A DNA stretch of 64,000 bases from Pseudomonadota bacterium (GCA_021325135.1 JAJPHT010000007.1:1-64000); one strand, 5' to 3'; positions 1 to 8,322 are shown, counted from the first letter of the stretch. The notes: generated by a model not told the origin, from the sequence alone. A program made the numbers and translations.

Positions 1-2
1 CC

Positions 3-107
3 GACGTTCCCTCCTCCACCCTCGCCGGCTTCTCCAACATGACCGGCATCCTGGCCTTCTGCGCGACGAAGAACCTCAGCGTGGGCGGCGCCTACCGCGT
101 CCGCTGA
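3..107 (+). CDS. C-terminal end of a truncated protein of unknown function
   Basis: An open frame enters from the left edge and stops with TGA at 105-107, giving 34 residues that end in GGAYRVR. It has the high G/C third-position bias of neighbouring genes. Too little remains to assign a family. An Asn-rich, polar stretch would fit an extracellular domain, but this is only a guess. Confidence 0.5.
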   Translation, partial: DVPSSTLAGFSNMTGILAFCATKNLSVGGAYRVR

Positions 108-140
108 GCCCCCATCACAAGCATCGGTTGGTCCCCTGCT

Positions 141-167
141 CCCGCTCCCGGTTCGGTCCGGAGCGGG
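141..167 (+). terminator. GC-rich hairpin downstream of the first gene
   Basis: CCCGCTCC and GGAGCGGG form a perfect 8-bp stem around an 11-nt loop between the first gene and the convergent DnaJ-domain gene. There is no T-run after it, so termination is inferred from its position only. Confidence 0.4.
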
Positions 168-234
168 GGCATCCGCGCGCCTTCGTGAGGCTGAGCGCGT
201 GGGCCGCCCCACTGCGGTCGGGCGGCTCCTCTTT

Positions 235-1152
235 CTACTTCCCCAGGTGCTCGCGCAGCACGTCCCGCGCGCGGTTCACGTCCGCCATGCGCTCCTCGCG
301 CTGGCGCCGCGCCGCCGGGTCGTCCGCCGCGCCGCGGTCGGGGTGCGTCTCCCGCGCCAGCCGGCGGTGCGCCTGCACGACCTCCTCCCAGCCGGCCGAC
401 TCGTCGAGCCCCAGCACCCAGAACGCCACCGCGACGGGCATCGTGTCGCCCTCCAGGGCGCGGCTGCGGGGCGGCGGGCGCGCCTCCTCCTCGTGCCGCA
501 GGCGGTCCAGCTCCTCCTCCAGCTTCTGCCGCTCGCGCTCCGCCCGCGCCCGGCGCACGCGCGCCTGGGCCTGCTCCTCGGCCGGCGTCAGCGGATCGCG
601 GCGCAGGTGGCGGCACCGCTCGCAGACGTGCCACGTCTCCATCACGCCGTCGTTGAGGAACCGCGCCGTCCGGTAGAGGTGCCTCCCGTCGGGCGACCCG
701 GGGCAGGGCGCGTCCGCGCTGCGGTAGCGCACGGGCTCCGCGGGGGGCTCCTGGGCGACCGGCCGCGCCTCCAGGACCAGCTGCCGGCTCGCGGGGAGCG
801 CGTTGGCCGCGCGGGCCTCGACGCGCAGCGCGCTCCATCGCTCGGAGCGACCCTCGATGGCGCGGTGCAGGTCGCGCACCGGAAGCGCCGCCGCGCCGCG
901 CCCTTCGATCTCCTCCACGAGCGCCTCCTGCACGAGCGCGCGGTCCCCGCCCGCCACCCACTCGGTCCTCACGCGCACGCCGCGGGCCGCGCGCCGCCCC
1001 CGGTTGTGGACGCGCACGTAGAGCGTGCCTCCGCGCGTCGTGCCGCGCAGGGACAGCTCGACGTCCAGGCGCGGGCGGCGCCAGAGCCACCGCGCGCCCA
1101 GGACCAGCGCGGCGACGAGGGCCCACCCGGCGACGACGACCCACGCCTGCAA
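235..1152 (-). CDS. Membrane-anchored J-domain (DnaJ-like) protein
   Basis: The 305-residue product has one N-terminal membrane segment (about residues 4-22, followed by basic RWLWRRP), a middle beta-rich part containing a CERC pair that may bind metal, and a C-terminal J-domain (about 248-303) with the HPD motif at 270-272. J-domains recruit Hsp70/DnaK and stimulate its ATPase, so it probably localises a chaperone to the membrane. No zinc-finger or substrate-binding DnaJ domains are present. Translation appears to start at TTG; an A/T-rich box about 28 bp upstream supports a leaderless transcript and is shared with the divergent gene at 1205. Confidence 0.8.
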   Translation of the reverse strand: MQAWVVVAGWALVAALVLGARWLWRRPRLDVELSLRGTTRGGTLYVRVHNRGRRAARGVRVRTEWVAGGDRALVQEALVEEIEGRGAAALPVRDLHRAIEGRSERWSALRVEARAANALPASRQLVLEARPVAQEPPAEPVRYRSADAPCPGSPDGRHLYRTARFLNDGVMETWHVCERCRHLRRDPLTPAEEQAQARVRRARAERERQKLEEELDRLRHEEEARPPPRSRALEGDTMPVAVAFWVLGLDESAGWEEVVQAHRRLARETHPDRGAADDPAARRQREERMADVNRARDVLREHLGK

Positions 1153-1173
1153 CGCGCCCGCATCCCGCGCCAG

Positions 1174-1184
1174 GCTTCATAAAT
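1174..1184. promoter_or_regulatory. Shared box A between two divergent genes
   Basis: CTTCATAAAT is the only A/T-rich block between the divergent starts at 1152 (minus) and 1205 (plus). It lies about 25 bp from the plus start and about 28 bp from the minus start, the spacing expected when transcription starts at the start codon. It can be read as a TATA-like box on both strands. Confidence 0.5.
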
Positions 1185-1204
1185 CGTCGCGGGCTTGGCG
1201 CCGC

Positions 1205-1618
1205 GTGGCCCGACCCGTCTTCCTGGCTGCTCCCGAGCGCGGAGCCGGCGCGCTCGCCCTCGTCGAGGCGCTGCTGCGCGAGATCCAGGTCGCGACGGGC
1301 GGGGCGCTGAAGGGCTCCGACGTGTTCGTGCCGCACCTGCAGGTGGGCGACCCCGGCGTGGACGTGGAGGCGAGCGCCTACTTCCAGCGCTCGCTCGAAG
1401 CCCTCCAGGAGGCGCGCGTCGTGGTCGCCGTGCTGGACGGCCCACAGGCGGACGAGGGCGTCGCGTTCCTCCTGGGCTACGCCTTCGCGGCGGGGAAGCC
1501 CGTCATCGGGTACGCCACCGACGGCCGCGCCAAGGGGCCGTTCTCCGAGGGCGCCTGCGCGGAGGTGGTCCACGACGTGCGGGGCCTCGTGGCGGCGCTG
1601 GGTCGCGCGCTTCTCTGA
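1205..1618 (+). CDS. Nucleoside 2-deoxyribosyltransferase-fold protein, catalytic Glu missing
   Basis: This 137-residue protein has the family layout: N-terminal strand VFLAAPE, a DVFVPHLQ segment, and VVAVLDG followed by DEGVAFLLGYA and PVIGYATD. In the family, the segment equivalent to GVAFLLGYA normally reads G-T-x-F-E-x-G-Y-A and its Glu is the nucleophile for base exchange; here Leu is present. The fold is therefore secure, but transferase activity is doubtful and it may be a nucleotide-binding or hydrolase variant. The GTG start is chosen because it opens the first core strand and lies about 25 bp after a box A. Confidence 0.72.
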   Translation: MARPVFLAAPERGAGALALVEALLREIQVATGGALKGSDVFVPHLQVGDPGVDVEASAYFQRSLEALQEARVVVAVLDGPQADEGVAFLLGYAFAAGKPVIGYATDGRAKGPFSEGACAEVVHDVRGLVAALGRALL

Positions 1619-1639
1619 GATCGGAATGCGAAAGGCCAA

Positions 1640-2560
1640 ATGGGGCCGCGCAGGCTCCTCGGGCTGGATGGGATCGTCCTGGTGAGCCTCTGGCCTCGGC
1701 GGCATTCGTCGTGGCGAAGGGCGCCGCGCCTGCGCGAGTGGAAGCCCCCCGCGCCTCGCAAGGTCCGCCTGGAGCGCAGCATCTGGATCACCATCGCCCT
1801 CGTCGTCGTGCTCTCCGGCGCCGCGAGCTACACCATCCTCAAGCTCACGGGCGAGACGCGCCTCTCGCTCTACTTCTTCGCCCTCATCGTGGGCAGCGCC
1901 TTCGCGGGCCGGCTCATCGGCGAGTACGTCTGGACCGTGGTGGGCGCCTGGTACACGCGGCTCGTGCTGCGCGTCTACGCGCGCTTCGCGCGCCGCCGCG
2001 GCGCCCGCATGATGATCACGCCCTACCCCGACTTCGTCCCCGGCCGCCTGCGCCAGACGTGGGAGGCCATGGGCTTCGCGGCGGGCCTCTCGCTCCTCGC
2101 CGCGGCCAGCATCCTCTTCGTCACCGAGGAGGACAGCAGCGCGCTCCCGTGGCTCTCCCTGGGCGGGCTCGTCCTCTCCTGCGTCCTCACCTTCATGCTC
2201 GTGCCCCACTGGACCTTCGCGCGCCTGGGGCTGCGCGTCTCCGAGCCGCGGCGCTTCGTCGTGCGCAGCCTCGCCGAGAACTACACGGGCTGGGTGCGCG
2301 TCTCCAACGGCACGATGCTCCTGGGCAGCGCGTGGTACGGCGTGAGCGCGCTCGCGGGCCGCGCGACGCGCCTGGAGATCTGGATCCTCGTCGTCGTCAG
2401 CGTCGCGTTCATGCTCGCCATCGCCATCGTCGCCATGGGCACCGCCACCGCGTTCTACAAGCGCCACGAGGAGAAGGTCCTCCAGCGCGTCGCCTCCGAC
2501 GCGAAGCGCCTCGGCTTCGTGGAGATGACCGGGGGGAACGTGGCCTCGGCGGCAGGTTGA
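1640..2560 (+). CDS. Polytopic membrane protein, first of two tandem paralogues
   Basis: 306 residues with a basic N-terminus and about six membrane segments (starting near residues 48, 70, 150, 180, 230 and 252). The stretch before the fifth helix (LVPHWTFARLGLRVSEP, then VRVSNGTMLL) matches the same part of the next gene (IVPYWVFGRMGLRQIDP, then LRVSNGALIL), so the two arose by duplication. No enzyme motif is visible and the function is unknown. It follows the preceding gene by 21 bp. The ATG at 1640 gives an unusually long basic leader; a start further in is possible. Confidence 0.7.
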   Translation: MGPRRLLGLDGIVLVSLWPRRHSSWRRAPRLREWKPPAPRKVRLERSIWITIALVVVLSGAASYTILKLTGETRLSLYFFALIVGSAFAGRLIGEYVWTVVGAWYTRLVLRVYARFARRRGARMMITPYPDFVPGRLRQTWEAMGFAAGLSLLAAASILFVTEEDSSALPWLSLGGLVLSCVLTFMLVPHWTFARLGLRVSEPRRFVVRSLAENYTGWVRVSNGTMLLGSAWYGVSALAGRATRLEIWILVVVSVAFMLAIAIVAMGTATAFYKRHEEKVLQRVASDAKRLGFVEMTGGNVASAAG

Positions 2561-2585
2561 AGGCCGACGCGGAGCGTGGGCGCCC

Positions 2586-3458
2586 GTGGACGTGCGGTCG
2601 AAGGCGGGGCGCGTGGCATCCGCCGGTCGCGTGGGCGACGTGCCCGTGGCGCTGCCCATCCTCATCGCCGTCGCCACGGACTTCGTCTTCGAGTTCACCC
2701 TGGGCAACCGCCCCGGCGTCTCGCTGGTGGGGCGCGCCGTGGGCTTCGCCTTCGTCGCCCTCATCGCCTACCTCTACGGCCGCTACCTGGGCACGCGCAC
2801 GTGGCCGCGCAGGGGCCGCAGGATCGCGCGCATGGTGCTGCGCTACAACACGCGCAAGGCCAACCACCCGACGATCTTCCTCTCGGACCGCCCCGACGTG
2901 ACCGTCTCCATCGGCCGGCGCATCGTGGAGGTCGTCGGCTTCTCCGCGGGCGCCTCCATCATCTTCACCGTCGCGCTCACGTTCATCCCCTCCGAGCCGG
3001 GCACCGCCGAGCTGACCGCCGGCCTCAGGCTCCTCTCCACGGGCCTCTTCACCTTCGTCGCGCTCTGGGCGTCCTTCCTCATCGTGCCCTACTGGGTCTT
3101 CGGCCGCATGGGCCTGCGCCAGATCGACCCCGTGCGCTGGCTCATCCAGCCCATGGCGCGCCGCTACGCGGACCGCCTGCGCGTCTCGAACGGCGCGCTC
3201 ATCCTCGTGGCGTTCGTCGCGATCTTCAACCTCGCGTACCGCAGCGGCGCCAACTCCAACCAGGCCATCGCCGAGAGCCTCGTCACCTTGGTGCAGGTCG
3301 TCATGAGCGTCCTCATCGCGGCCGTGACCGCCGTCGCCTACTACGTGCGCGGCGAGCGCGGCCTCGTCCTGGAGGTCGAGGAGGAGGCCCTCCGCATGGG
3401 GATCGTGGACGGGCGCGGCATGAGCGACGGGGAGTTCCTGCCCCGGCTGCCCAAATGA
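2586..3458 (+). CDS. Polytopic membrane protein, second tandem paralogue
   Basis: 290 residues with about six membrane helices and a charged C-terminal tail (GLVLEVEEEALRMG). It is colinear with the gene at 1640, with best agreement in the middle (P-[HY]-W-x-F-[AG]-R-[ML]-G-L-R, then RVSNG). The 25-bp gap suggests one transcript and possibly a heteromeric complex. Initiation is probably at GTG 2586, close behind the upstream stop. No catalytic or binding motif is recognised. Confidence 0.7.
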   Translation: MDVRSKAGRVASAGRVGDVPVALPILIAVATDFVFEFTLGNRPGVSLVGRAVGFAFVALIAYLYGRYLGTRTWPRRGRRIARMVLRYNTRKANHPTIFLSDRPDVTVSIGRRIVEVVGFSAGASIIFTVALTFIPSEPGTAELTAGLRLLSTGLFTFVALWASFLIVPYWVFGRMGLRQIDPVRWLIQPMARRYADRLRVSNGALILVAFVAIFNLAYRSGANSNQAIAESLVTLVQVVMSVLIAAVTAVAYYVRGERGLVLEVEEEALRMGIVDGRGMSDGEFLPRLPK

Positions 3459-3530
3459 GGCGTCCTCCTGGGGCGCACTTCGATTTTTCAGATGGACGGG
3501 GGTCGGGCGATAGGTTCATGCTTCATGGTT

Positions 3531-3546
3531 CCAATTGAACAATTGG
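3531..3546. promoter_or_regulatory. Palindromic operator candidate of the RelE-type module
   Basis: CCAATTGAACAATTGG is a perfect 7-bp dyad around AA, two bases before the antitoxin ATG. A/T-rich perfect palindromes are rare in this GC-rich window. Type II antitoxins with ribbon-helix-helix domains typically autorepress through such a site, so the role is inferred from context. Confidence 0.6.
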
Positions 3547-3548
3547 AG

Positions 3549-3872
3549 ATGGTCAAGACGCCGGAAACGACGACGATCACGGTCCGCGCGGAGGTGAAGG
3601 AGCGGCTCGCCCAGGCGAAGGGCAGCAAGTCCTGGGACGACTTCCTCGAGGAGGTCGCAGACGAATATCTCGACCAGGCCATCGCGCTGGCCGAGGAGCG
3701 CCTCGCGGCGCTGAAGGCCCACAAGGCGAAGGCCCGCTCCCTCCTCGACCTGGACCGCGAGATCCAGAAGCTTCCCCGGGAGGCGAAAGGAAATGCCAGA
3801 GCCAGGACAAGGAACGTGGACGCTGCAGATCCATCAGGAAGCGTTCGACGAGCTTCTCGCGCTCGGACGTGA
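3549..3872 (+). CDS. Ribbon-helix-helix-type antitoxin
   Basis: 107 residues. The N-terminus (TTTITVRAEVKERLAQAK) is a basic strand followed by a helix, then SWDDFLEEVADEYL, the pattern of VapB-like ribbon-helix-helix antitoxins in archaea. The remainder is a charged helix likely to wrap the toxin. The ATG at 3549 is chosen because the palindrome sits immediately upstream; an ATG at 3525 is possible. The 3' end overlaps the toxin gene by 80 bp in another frame, so the last residues (Arg/Ala-rich) may carry little function. Confidence 0.7.
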   Translation: MVKTPETTTITVRAEVKERLAQAKGSKSWDDFLEEVADEYLDQAIALAEERLAALKAHKAKARSLLDLDREIQKLPREAKGNARARTRNVDAADPSGSVRRASRART

Positions 3873-4116
3873 CCGGGCGGCCCGCGTCCGGAACAAGCTC
3901 CACGCCTTGGCCGAAGACCCGTTCCGGGCCCGCCCTGGCGTGGACGTTCGCAAGCTCCGGGACCTGGCCGACGGCGGCCTCTACCGGCTTCGCGTGGGCG
4001 CGCACCGGGTGGTGTACGCCGTCATCGCCGACGACCGGACCATCCTCGTCCTGGTGGTGGCCGAGCGCGAGGCGGGGTACGGGCGCCTGATGGAGACCGC
4101 CGAGGCGCGGCTCTGA
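3793..4116 (+). CDS. RelE/ParE-family toxin
   Basis: 107 residues with the compact RelE/ParE pattern: WTLQIHQEAFDELLAL helix, then RVRNKLHALAEDPF, KLRDLADGGLYRLRVGAHRVVYAV and a final strand ILVLVVAERE. RelE toxins cleave mRNA on the ribosome while ParE relatives target gyrase; the sequence alone does not decide. Basic and aromatic residues (Tyr, Arg in YRLRVGAHR) suit RNA binding. The ATG is preceded by GGGAGGCGAAAGGAA, a plausible ribosome-binding site. It forms a type II module with the overlapping upstream gene. Confidence 0.82.
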   Translation: MPEPGQGTWTLQIHQEAFDELLALGRDRAARVRNKLHALAEDPFRARPGVDVRKLRDLADGGLYRLRVGAHRVVYAVIADDRTILVLVVAEREAGYGRLMETAEARL

Positions 4117-4170
4117 GGCTCCAAAGGGGGCGGGGGGTTCGGGGGGCGCAGCCCCCTGACGTTTGGTCGT

Positions 4171-4252
4171 CTGCTGGAACGGCTCTTTCACGTCAGGGGG
4201 GCGAGCCCCCCTGAAACCCCCATTTTGGCGGCGCTGCGGCGCGGCCGGACGA
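4171..4252 (-). repeat. Dispersed palindromic repeat, copy A
   Basis: Read on the minus strand, this segment matches 11520-11599 on the plus strand: CGTCCGGCCGCGCCGCAGCG, then GGGGGTTTCAGGGG...GCCCCCTGACGTGAA and a CCAGCAG end. The core is a hairpin in which CAGGGGG pairs with CCCCCTG. Further hairpins with the same CAGGGGG/CCCCCTG theme flank it at 4140-4158 and 4260-4280, so the whole 4130-4290 gap before the antiporter is a cluster of such units. Confidence 0.7.
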
Positions 4253-4344
4253 TTTGCTTCAGGGGGCTTCGCCCCCCGAACCCCCCGCCCCTTCATTTCC
4301 AAATCCGAACCTTCTTGAGCCCTCCACGACTCACCACAGATCGG

Positions 4345-6690
4345 ATGGGAACGGCCATTCTGCAGGATCTCGTCGTGGTCATGATCATCGCCGCGGCGGC
4401 CACGATCCTGTTCTACCGCCTCAAGCAGCCCGTCGTGCTCGGGTACCTGCTGGGCGGCCTCGTCGTCGGTCCCCACACCCTCGGCCTCATCAAGGATGCC
4501 GACAGCATCAGCGGCCTCTCGAACCTCGGCATCATCTTCCTGATGTTCGCCGTGGGGCTGGAGTTCGACCTCAAGAAGCTCCGCAAGGTGGGCGCCTCCG
4601 CCGCCATCGCCGCCGCGCTGGAGGTCAGCGCCATGCTGGCCATCGGCTACTACGTCGGCACGCTGGTCCTGGGCTGGAACCAGATGGACTCCATCTTCCT
4701 GGGCGCCGTGATGAGCATCAGCTCTACGACGATCATCGTGAAGATCCTCACCGAGATGGGCAAGGTGAAGGAGGAGTACGCCGAGGTGGCGTTTGGCATC
4801 CTCATCATCGAGGACATCCTCGCCGTCGTCATCGTCGCGCTCCTCACCGCCATGGGCACGACGCACACGTTCGACATCGGCATCGTGCCCAGCGTCATCG
4901 GCGCGGTCATCCTCTTCGTCTTCGTCTTCGTCTCGGTGGGCCTCGTCGTCGTGCCGCGGCTCATCGACTCCGTCTCCAAGTTCCACGTCGAGGAGGTGCT
5001 GGTCATCACCGTCGTGGGCCTCGCATTCGGGGCCGCGCTCCTCGCCGAGAGCCTCCAGTTCTCCCTCGCGCTGGGCGCCTTCCTCATCGGCGCCATCATC
5101 GCGGAGAGCCGCGCCGTGCGTCGCGTCGAGCACAAGATCGTGCCCATCCGCGACCTCTTCACGGCCATGTTCTTCGTGGCGGTGGGCATGCTCATCGACC
5201 CGCGCATGCTCGTCGAGCACTGGCAGCCCATTCTCATCATCGCCGCCGCCACCGTGGTGGGCAAGGTCGTCGCGGTCACGCTGGCCACCTTCGCCGTGGG
5301 CTACGACGGCCGCACCGCCGTCAAGACCGGCACCGCGCTGGGCCAGATCGGCGAGTTCTCCTTCATCATCGCGGGCCTGGGCGTCCTCACGCTCAACGTC
5401 GTGCGCCCCGAGCTGTACCCCATCGCCATCGCCGTGTGCGCCCTCACGACGCTCTGCACCCCGATCCTCACGCGCGTCGGGCCCAAGGCCGCGGACGCCG
5501 GGGCGAACCGCGCGCCGCGCTGGTACGTCCGCGCGCTCACCTGGTACACGCACGCCGTCCGCAAGGTCACCAGCCGCCCCATCGATCCCCTCACGAAGCC
5601 CGACCACAAGCGCGCGCGCCACGGCACGCGCATGGTGATCTACGCCGCGTGGCTCTTCGGCCTCCTCATCATGGCGGCGTTCGTCTCCGCGTGGGCCGGC
5701 GCCGAGGTGGAGGACCGCCTCCCGGTGGGCGAGAACTTCACGCGCGCCGCGAGCATCGGCTTCCTGGGCTTGACGGGCCTGCCCCTCTTCGTCGCGTTCA
5801 CCAAGGCCACCGAGGCCTACATCTTCGCGGGCGCCAAGGCGCGCTCCATGAACCCGCGCCACCTCTCCAAGCAGGACGCGCGCTATCGCCGACCCAAGTT
5901 CGTGTCGCGCTTCGTCTCCGCCCTCGCGAGCATGGTCCTCGTGGGCGCGGCCATCCGCATCGCGTGGGGCATCCACCCGCTGGCGATCCCGAACCTCTGG
6001 CTCCTCATCCCGATCCTCGTCGTGCTCACCGCCATCGGCGCCATCTTCTGGCACCCTCTGGAGCGGCTCTACCTGGGCATGGAGAAGACGCTCAACGAGC
6101 TCATGGGCCACGAGGCGGACCTCGCGCCCGGCGACGAGCGCAACCGCCGCCTCAAGGAGCGCCTCCCCTGGGGCATGGACGTGGAGGAGGTGCAGGTGCG
6201 CCCCATCGACTCCGCGGCGTACATGAACCTCAAGGACCTCAACCTGCGCGACCAGACCGGAGCGTCGGTGCTGTCCATCGAGCGCGGCAGCAAGGTCATG
6301 CCCAACCCGCACCCGGACGTCGTGCTGCTGCCCCACGACCGCGTCATCCTCATCGGCAAGCGCGACCAGATCGCCAAGGCCGCCGCGTACCTCACGAGGC
6401 TCTCGCCGCGCAGCGAGCCCGTCATGGAGGAGCACGTGCGCGTGCCGGCGTCGAGCCCCGCGATGGCGCAGCCCCTCTCCGCGCTCCAGATGGAGAGCAC
6501 GGGCGCGCGGCTGGGCCTCATCCAGAAGCGCGACGGCACGTACCTCGCGCCCAGCCCGCGCGTCGTGCTGGAGCCCGACGACCACGTCACCATCTACGGC
6601 AGCGAGGCGTCCATCGGCGCCGCGCGCGAGCGCCTCCGCGCCAGCCGCATCGTGGGCGGGCCGCGCCCGAAGCTCGGGCCCGGCAAGTGA
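4345..6690 (+). CDS. CPA2-type monovalent cation:proton antiporter with two RCK_C domains
   Basis: 781 residues. The first 380 or so form a Na+(K+)/H+ exchanger domain with about 12 helices and typical CPA2 landmarks (GYLLGGLVVGP, FAVGLEFDL, SISSTTIIVKIL, GILIIEDILAV, ALGQIGEFSFIIAG). A second block of about four helices follows (residues 430-570). The C-terminus carries two RCK_C-like modules (about 615-690 and 695-775) ending in LPHDRVILIGKRDQI and LEPDDHVTIYGSEASI. No NAD-binding RCK_N domain is seen between them, unlike KefB/KefC. It probably exports Na+ or K+ in exchange for protons under ligand control through the RCK_C domains. ATG 4345 matches the start of the first helix. Confidence 0.85.
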   Translation: MGTAILQDLVVVMIIAAAATILFYRLKQPVVLGYLLGGLVVGPHTLGLIKDADSISGLSNLGIIFLMFAVGLEFDLKKLRKVGASAAIAAALEVSAMLAIGYYVGTLVLGWNQMDSIFLGAVMSISSTTIIVKILTEMGKVKEEYAEVAFGILIIEDILAVVIVALLTAMGTTHTFDIGIVPSVIGAVILFVFVFVSVGLVVVPRLIDSVSKFHVEEVLVITVVGLAFGAALLAESLQFSLALGAFLIGAIIAESRAVRRVEHKIVPIRDLFTAMFFVAVGMLIDPRMLVEHWQPILIIAAATVVGKVVAVTLATFAVGYDGRTAVKTGTALGQIGEFSFIIAGLGVLTLNVVRPELYPIAIAVCALTTLCTPILTRVGPKAADAGANRAPRWYVRALTWYTHAVRKVTSRPIDPLTKPDHKRARHGTRMVIYAAWLFGLLIMAAFVSAWAGAEVEDRLPVGENFTRAASIGFLGLTGLPLFVAFTKATEAYIFAGAKARSMNPRHLSKQDARYRRPKFVSRFVSALASMVLVGAAIRIAWGIHPLAIPNLWLLIPILVVLTAIGAIFWHPLERLYLGMEKTLNELMGHEADLAPGDERNRRLKERLPWGMDVEEVQVRPIDSAAYMNLKDLNLRDQTGASVLSIERGSKVMPNPHPDVVLLPHDRVILIGKRDQIAKAAAYLTRLSPRSEPVMEEHVRVPASSPAMAQPLSALQMESTGARLGLIQKRDGTYLAPSPRVVLEPDDHVTIYGSEASIGAARERLRASRIVGGPRPKLGPGK

Positions 6691-6747
6691 GGCCAGCCAC
6701 GAACCGGCCAATCCCTTGATGAGGCGGCTCGCCGAGGGATCGATCGC

Positions 6748-7443
6748 ATGTCCCACGCCGCGGGCGAGCCTACGGTCTCCGTCCCCGAGCCGCAGCCCCT
6801 TGTGGTCGCCGACGTCCGCGAGCCCTCCGACCTCGTGGACCTCCTTCGCGCGCAGGACGTCGAGGTGGAGCGCCGCGTCCTCGCGCCAGCCGACTTCGTC
6901 GTGGGCGGCCTCGCCGTCGAGCGCAAGAGCGTGGGGGACTTCCACGCGAGCCTCATCGACAAGCGCCTCTTCGAGCAGATGACGCGCATGGTGGCGACCT
7001 ACGACGCGTGCGCGCTGCTTCTGGAGGGCGACCTGGCGTTCTTCGCGCAGCGCCGCCACCCGCGCGCCATCTGGGGCGCCCTGGCGAGCCTCACCCTGGG
7101 CTTCGGCGTCGCCGTGCTGCCCGTCCCCGACCGCGAGGCCAGCGCCCAGATGCTCGCCGTCCTGGCGCGGCGCGCGCTGCGGGAAGGCCGCGCCGCGCCC
7201 GAGGTGCGCTTCCGGCCGCGCGCGCCCAGCATCGCCGCGCAGCAGAAGTTCGCGGTGCAGGGCCTCCCCGGCATCGGCGACGTGGTGAGCGAGGCCCTGC
7301 TGGAGCGCTTCGGCACCGTGCGGCGCGTCTTCGAGGCGGGCGAGCGCGACCTGCTGCGCGCGCCCGGCGTGGGCAAGCTGCGGGCGCGGGAGATCAGCGC
7401 CTTCCTGGACCGCCCCTTCGAAGGGCGGCAGCAGAGGCTCTGA
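6748..7443 (+). CDS. ERCC4-domain (XPF/Mus81-type) structure-specific nuclease
   Basis: 231 residues. The nuclease domain shows VADVREPS near residue 20, then VERKSVGDFHASLIDKRLFEQ, the conserved ERKxxxDF active site of XPF nucleases. A C-terminal tandem helix-hairpin-helix domain (about 170-222: LPGIGDVVSEALLERFG and APGVGKLRAREI) provides DNA binding. There is no helicase domain, as in crenarchaeal XPF and unlike the euryarchaeal Hef protein. It probably cuts 3' flaps, forks or nicked junctions in repair. It is preceded by the antiporter gene with a 57-bp gap. Confidence 0.88.
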   Translation: MSHAAGEPTVSVPEPQPLVVADVREPSDLVDLLRAQDVEVERRVLAPADFVVGGLAVERKSVGDFHASLIDKRLFEQMTRMVATYDACALLLEGDLAFFAQRRHPRAIWGALASLTLGFGVAVLPVPDREASAQMLAVLARRALREGRAAPEVRFRPRAPSIAAQQKFAVQGLPGIGDVVSEALLERFGTVRRVFEAGERDLLRAPGVGKLRAREISAFLDRPFEGRQQRL

Positions 7444-7524
7444 GTGCAGGAAGCTGCGCTAATGCAAGCCGGCCCCAGGGGGTGCTCCGCAAAAGGTTCA
7501 GGCGCCCGGGGGCGCTGGCCCCGC

Positions 7525-7842
7525 GTGCGCCTCCTCGCCCTTGCCTTGCTCGTCGCCCTGCTCGCCGGCTGCGCGCAGGCGCCCGACGGCGCGCTCCCCG
7601 GGGACAACTCCAACTTCCGCGTCTCGGGGAGCTTCGACGCCAACGCGACGCAACAGGACTACGACCGCGCCAGCGGCATCGCGGCCTCCCACGGGGGCAC
7701 GATGCAGATGCTGGAGTCGTTCCCGCCCCAGTTCATCGTCTCGGGCCTGACCGACGTCGCGTGCCAGAAGGTCAGCGAGGCGCTCCGGGCGGAGCCCCAC
7801 GTCGCGAAGGTGGGGGGCTGCGAGCCCCAGGGCGGGACGTAG
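7525..7842 (+). CDS. Small secreted lipoprotein
   Basis: 105 residues starting from GTG 7525, giving a short lipoprotein signal (MRLLALALLVALLAGC, lipobox L-A-G-C with Cys16). The mature part is a compact alpha/beta domain with DYDRASGIAASHGG, MLESFPPQFIVSGL and a Cys pair (VACQKV, VGGCEP) that may form a disulphide. The repeated pattern of strand, helix, FIVSGL resembles small peptidase-inhibitor-like folds, but I do not assign it. Starts at 7444 or 7462 in the same frame would put a charged leader before the signal and are less likely. Confidence 0.6.
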   Translation: MRLLALALLVALLAGCAQAPDGALPGDNSNFRVSGSFDANATQQDYDRASGIAASHGGTMQMLESFPPQFIVSGLTDVACQKVSEALRAEPHVAKVGGCEPQGGT

Positions 7843-8015
7843 CCGCCGCCGAAACCCCCTCCCCATGGCTTCCGGTGGATGGAGGGTAACGCGGCGCGCC
7901 ATCGCCGCAGCGCGCCCACGGCCCCCCACAAGCCCGGGCCCGCTGGTCACAAGAAGCCGGGGTTGGCCGCGCTTTTCGCGTGGACTTCCTAACCATGCAA
8001 GGCTCTCAAACCCGG

Positions 8016-8025
8016 CTCTAAATAG
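8016..8025 (+). promoter_or_regulatory. Box A for the small protein at 8049
   Basis: CTCTAAATAG lies about 28 bp before the ATG at 8049 in an otherwise GC-rich gap, and GGAGGGG precedes that ATG by three bases. The two signals agree on the start. Confidence 0.55.
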
Positions 8026-8048
8026 CTCTCCAGGCCTATGGAGGGGCA

Positions 8049-8237
8049 ATGCATCTGAAGATCGATGATATCGCGGCCCTTGGCGGCGCGGCTTGGGGCT
8101 GGGCCCACGGGATCGCCGGGCTTTGGGATTGGCGCGCCGGGATCGTCGTCCTGCTCCTCGTGTGGCTGCTCAAGCGCGACGCCTCCTCCTTCGAGATCGG
8201 CTGGCGGGGGGTGCGCTGGAGAGGGAGACGGCGGTAG
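8049..8237 (+). CDS. Small single-pass membrane protein
   Basis: 62 residues: a Trp-rich amphipathic N-terminus (WGWAHGIAGLWDW), one membrane helix (GIVVLLLVWLL) and a basic C-terminus (RWRGRRR). The clear promoter and ribosome-binding site argue that it is a real gene. No family is recognised. It precedes the radical SAM gene by about 85 bp and could be co-expressed with it. Confidence 0.55.
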   Translation: MHLKIDDIAALGGAAWGWAHGIAGLWDWRAGIVVLLLVWLLKRDASSFEIGWRGVRWRGRRR

Positions 8238-8322
8238 CCCCGTGTGCGGAGGAGGGACCGCCGGCGGGCGACGACGAAAGGGGGCCCGCGCCTCCGGTGC
8301 CTTGAAGTAGCAAGGGCCTCTC

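Noticed and set aside
92..2764. 890-residue open frame on the minus strand
   Set aside because: Crosses the DnaJ gene and two genes on the other strand and has low-complexity Arg/Ala/Gly sequence.
3577..7059. 1160-residue open frame on the minus strand
   Set aside because: It is antisense to the antiporter, toxin and nuclease genes, which have clear family motifs. The His/Asp/Arg-rich product is what antisense to GC-rich coding DNA gives.
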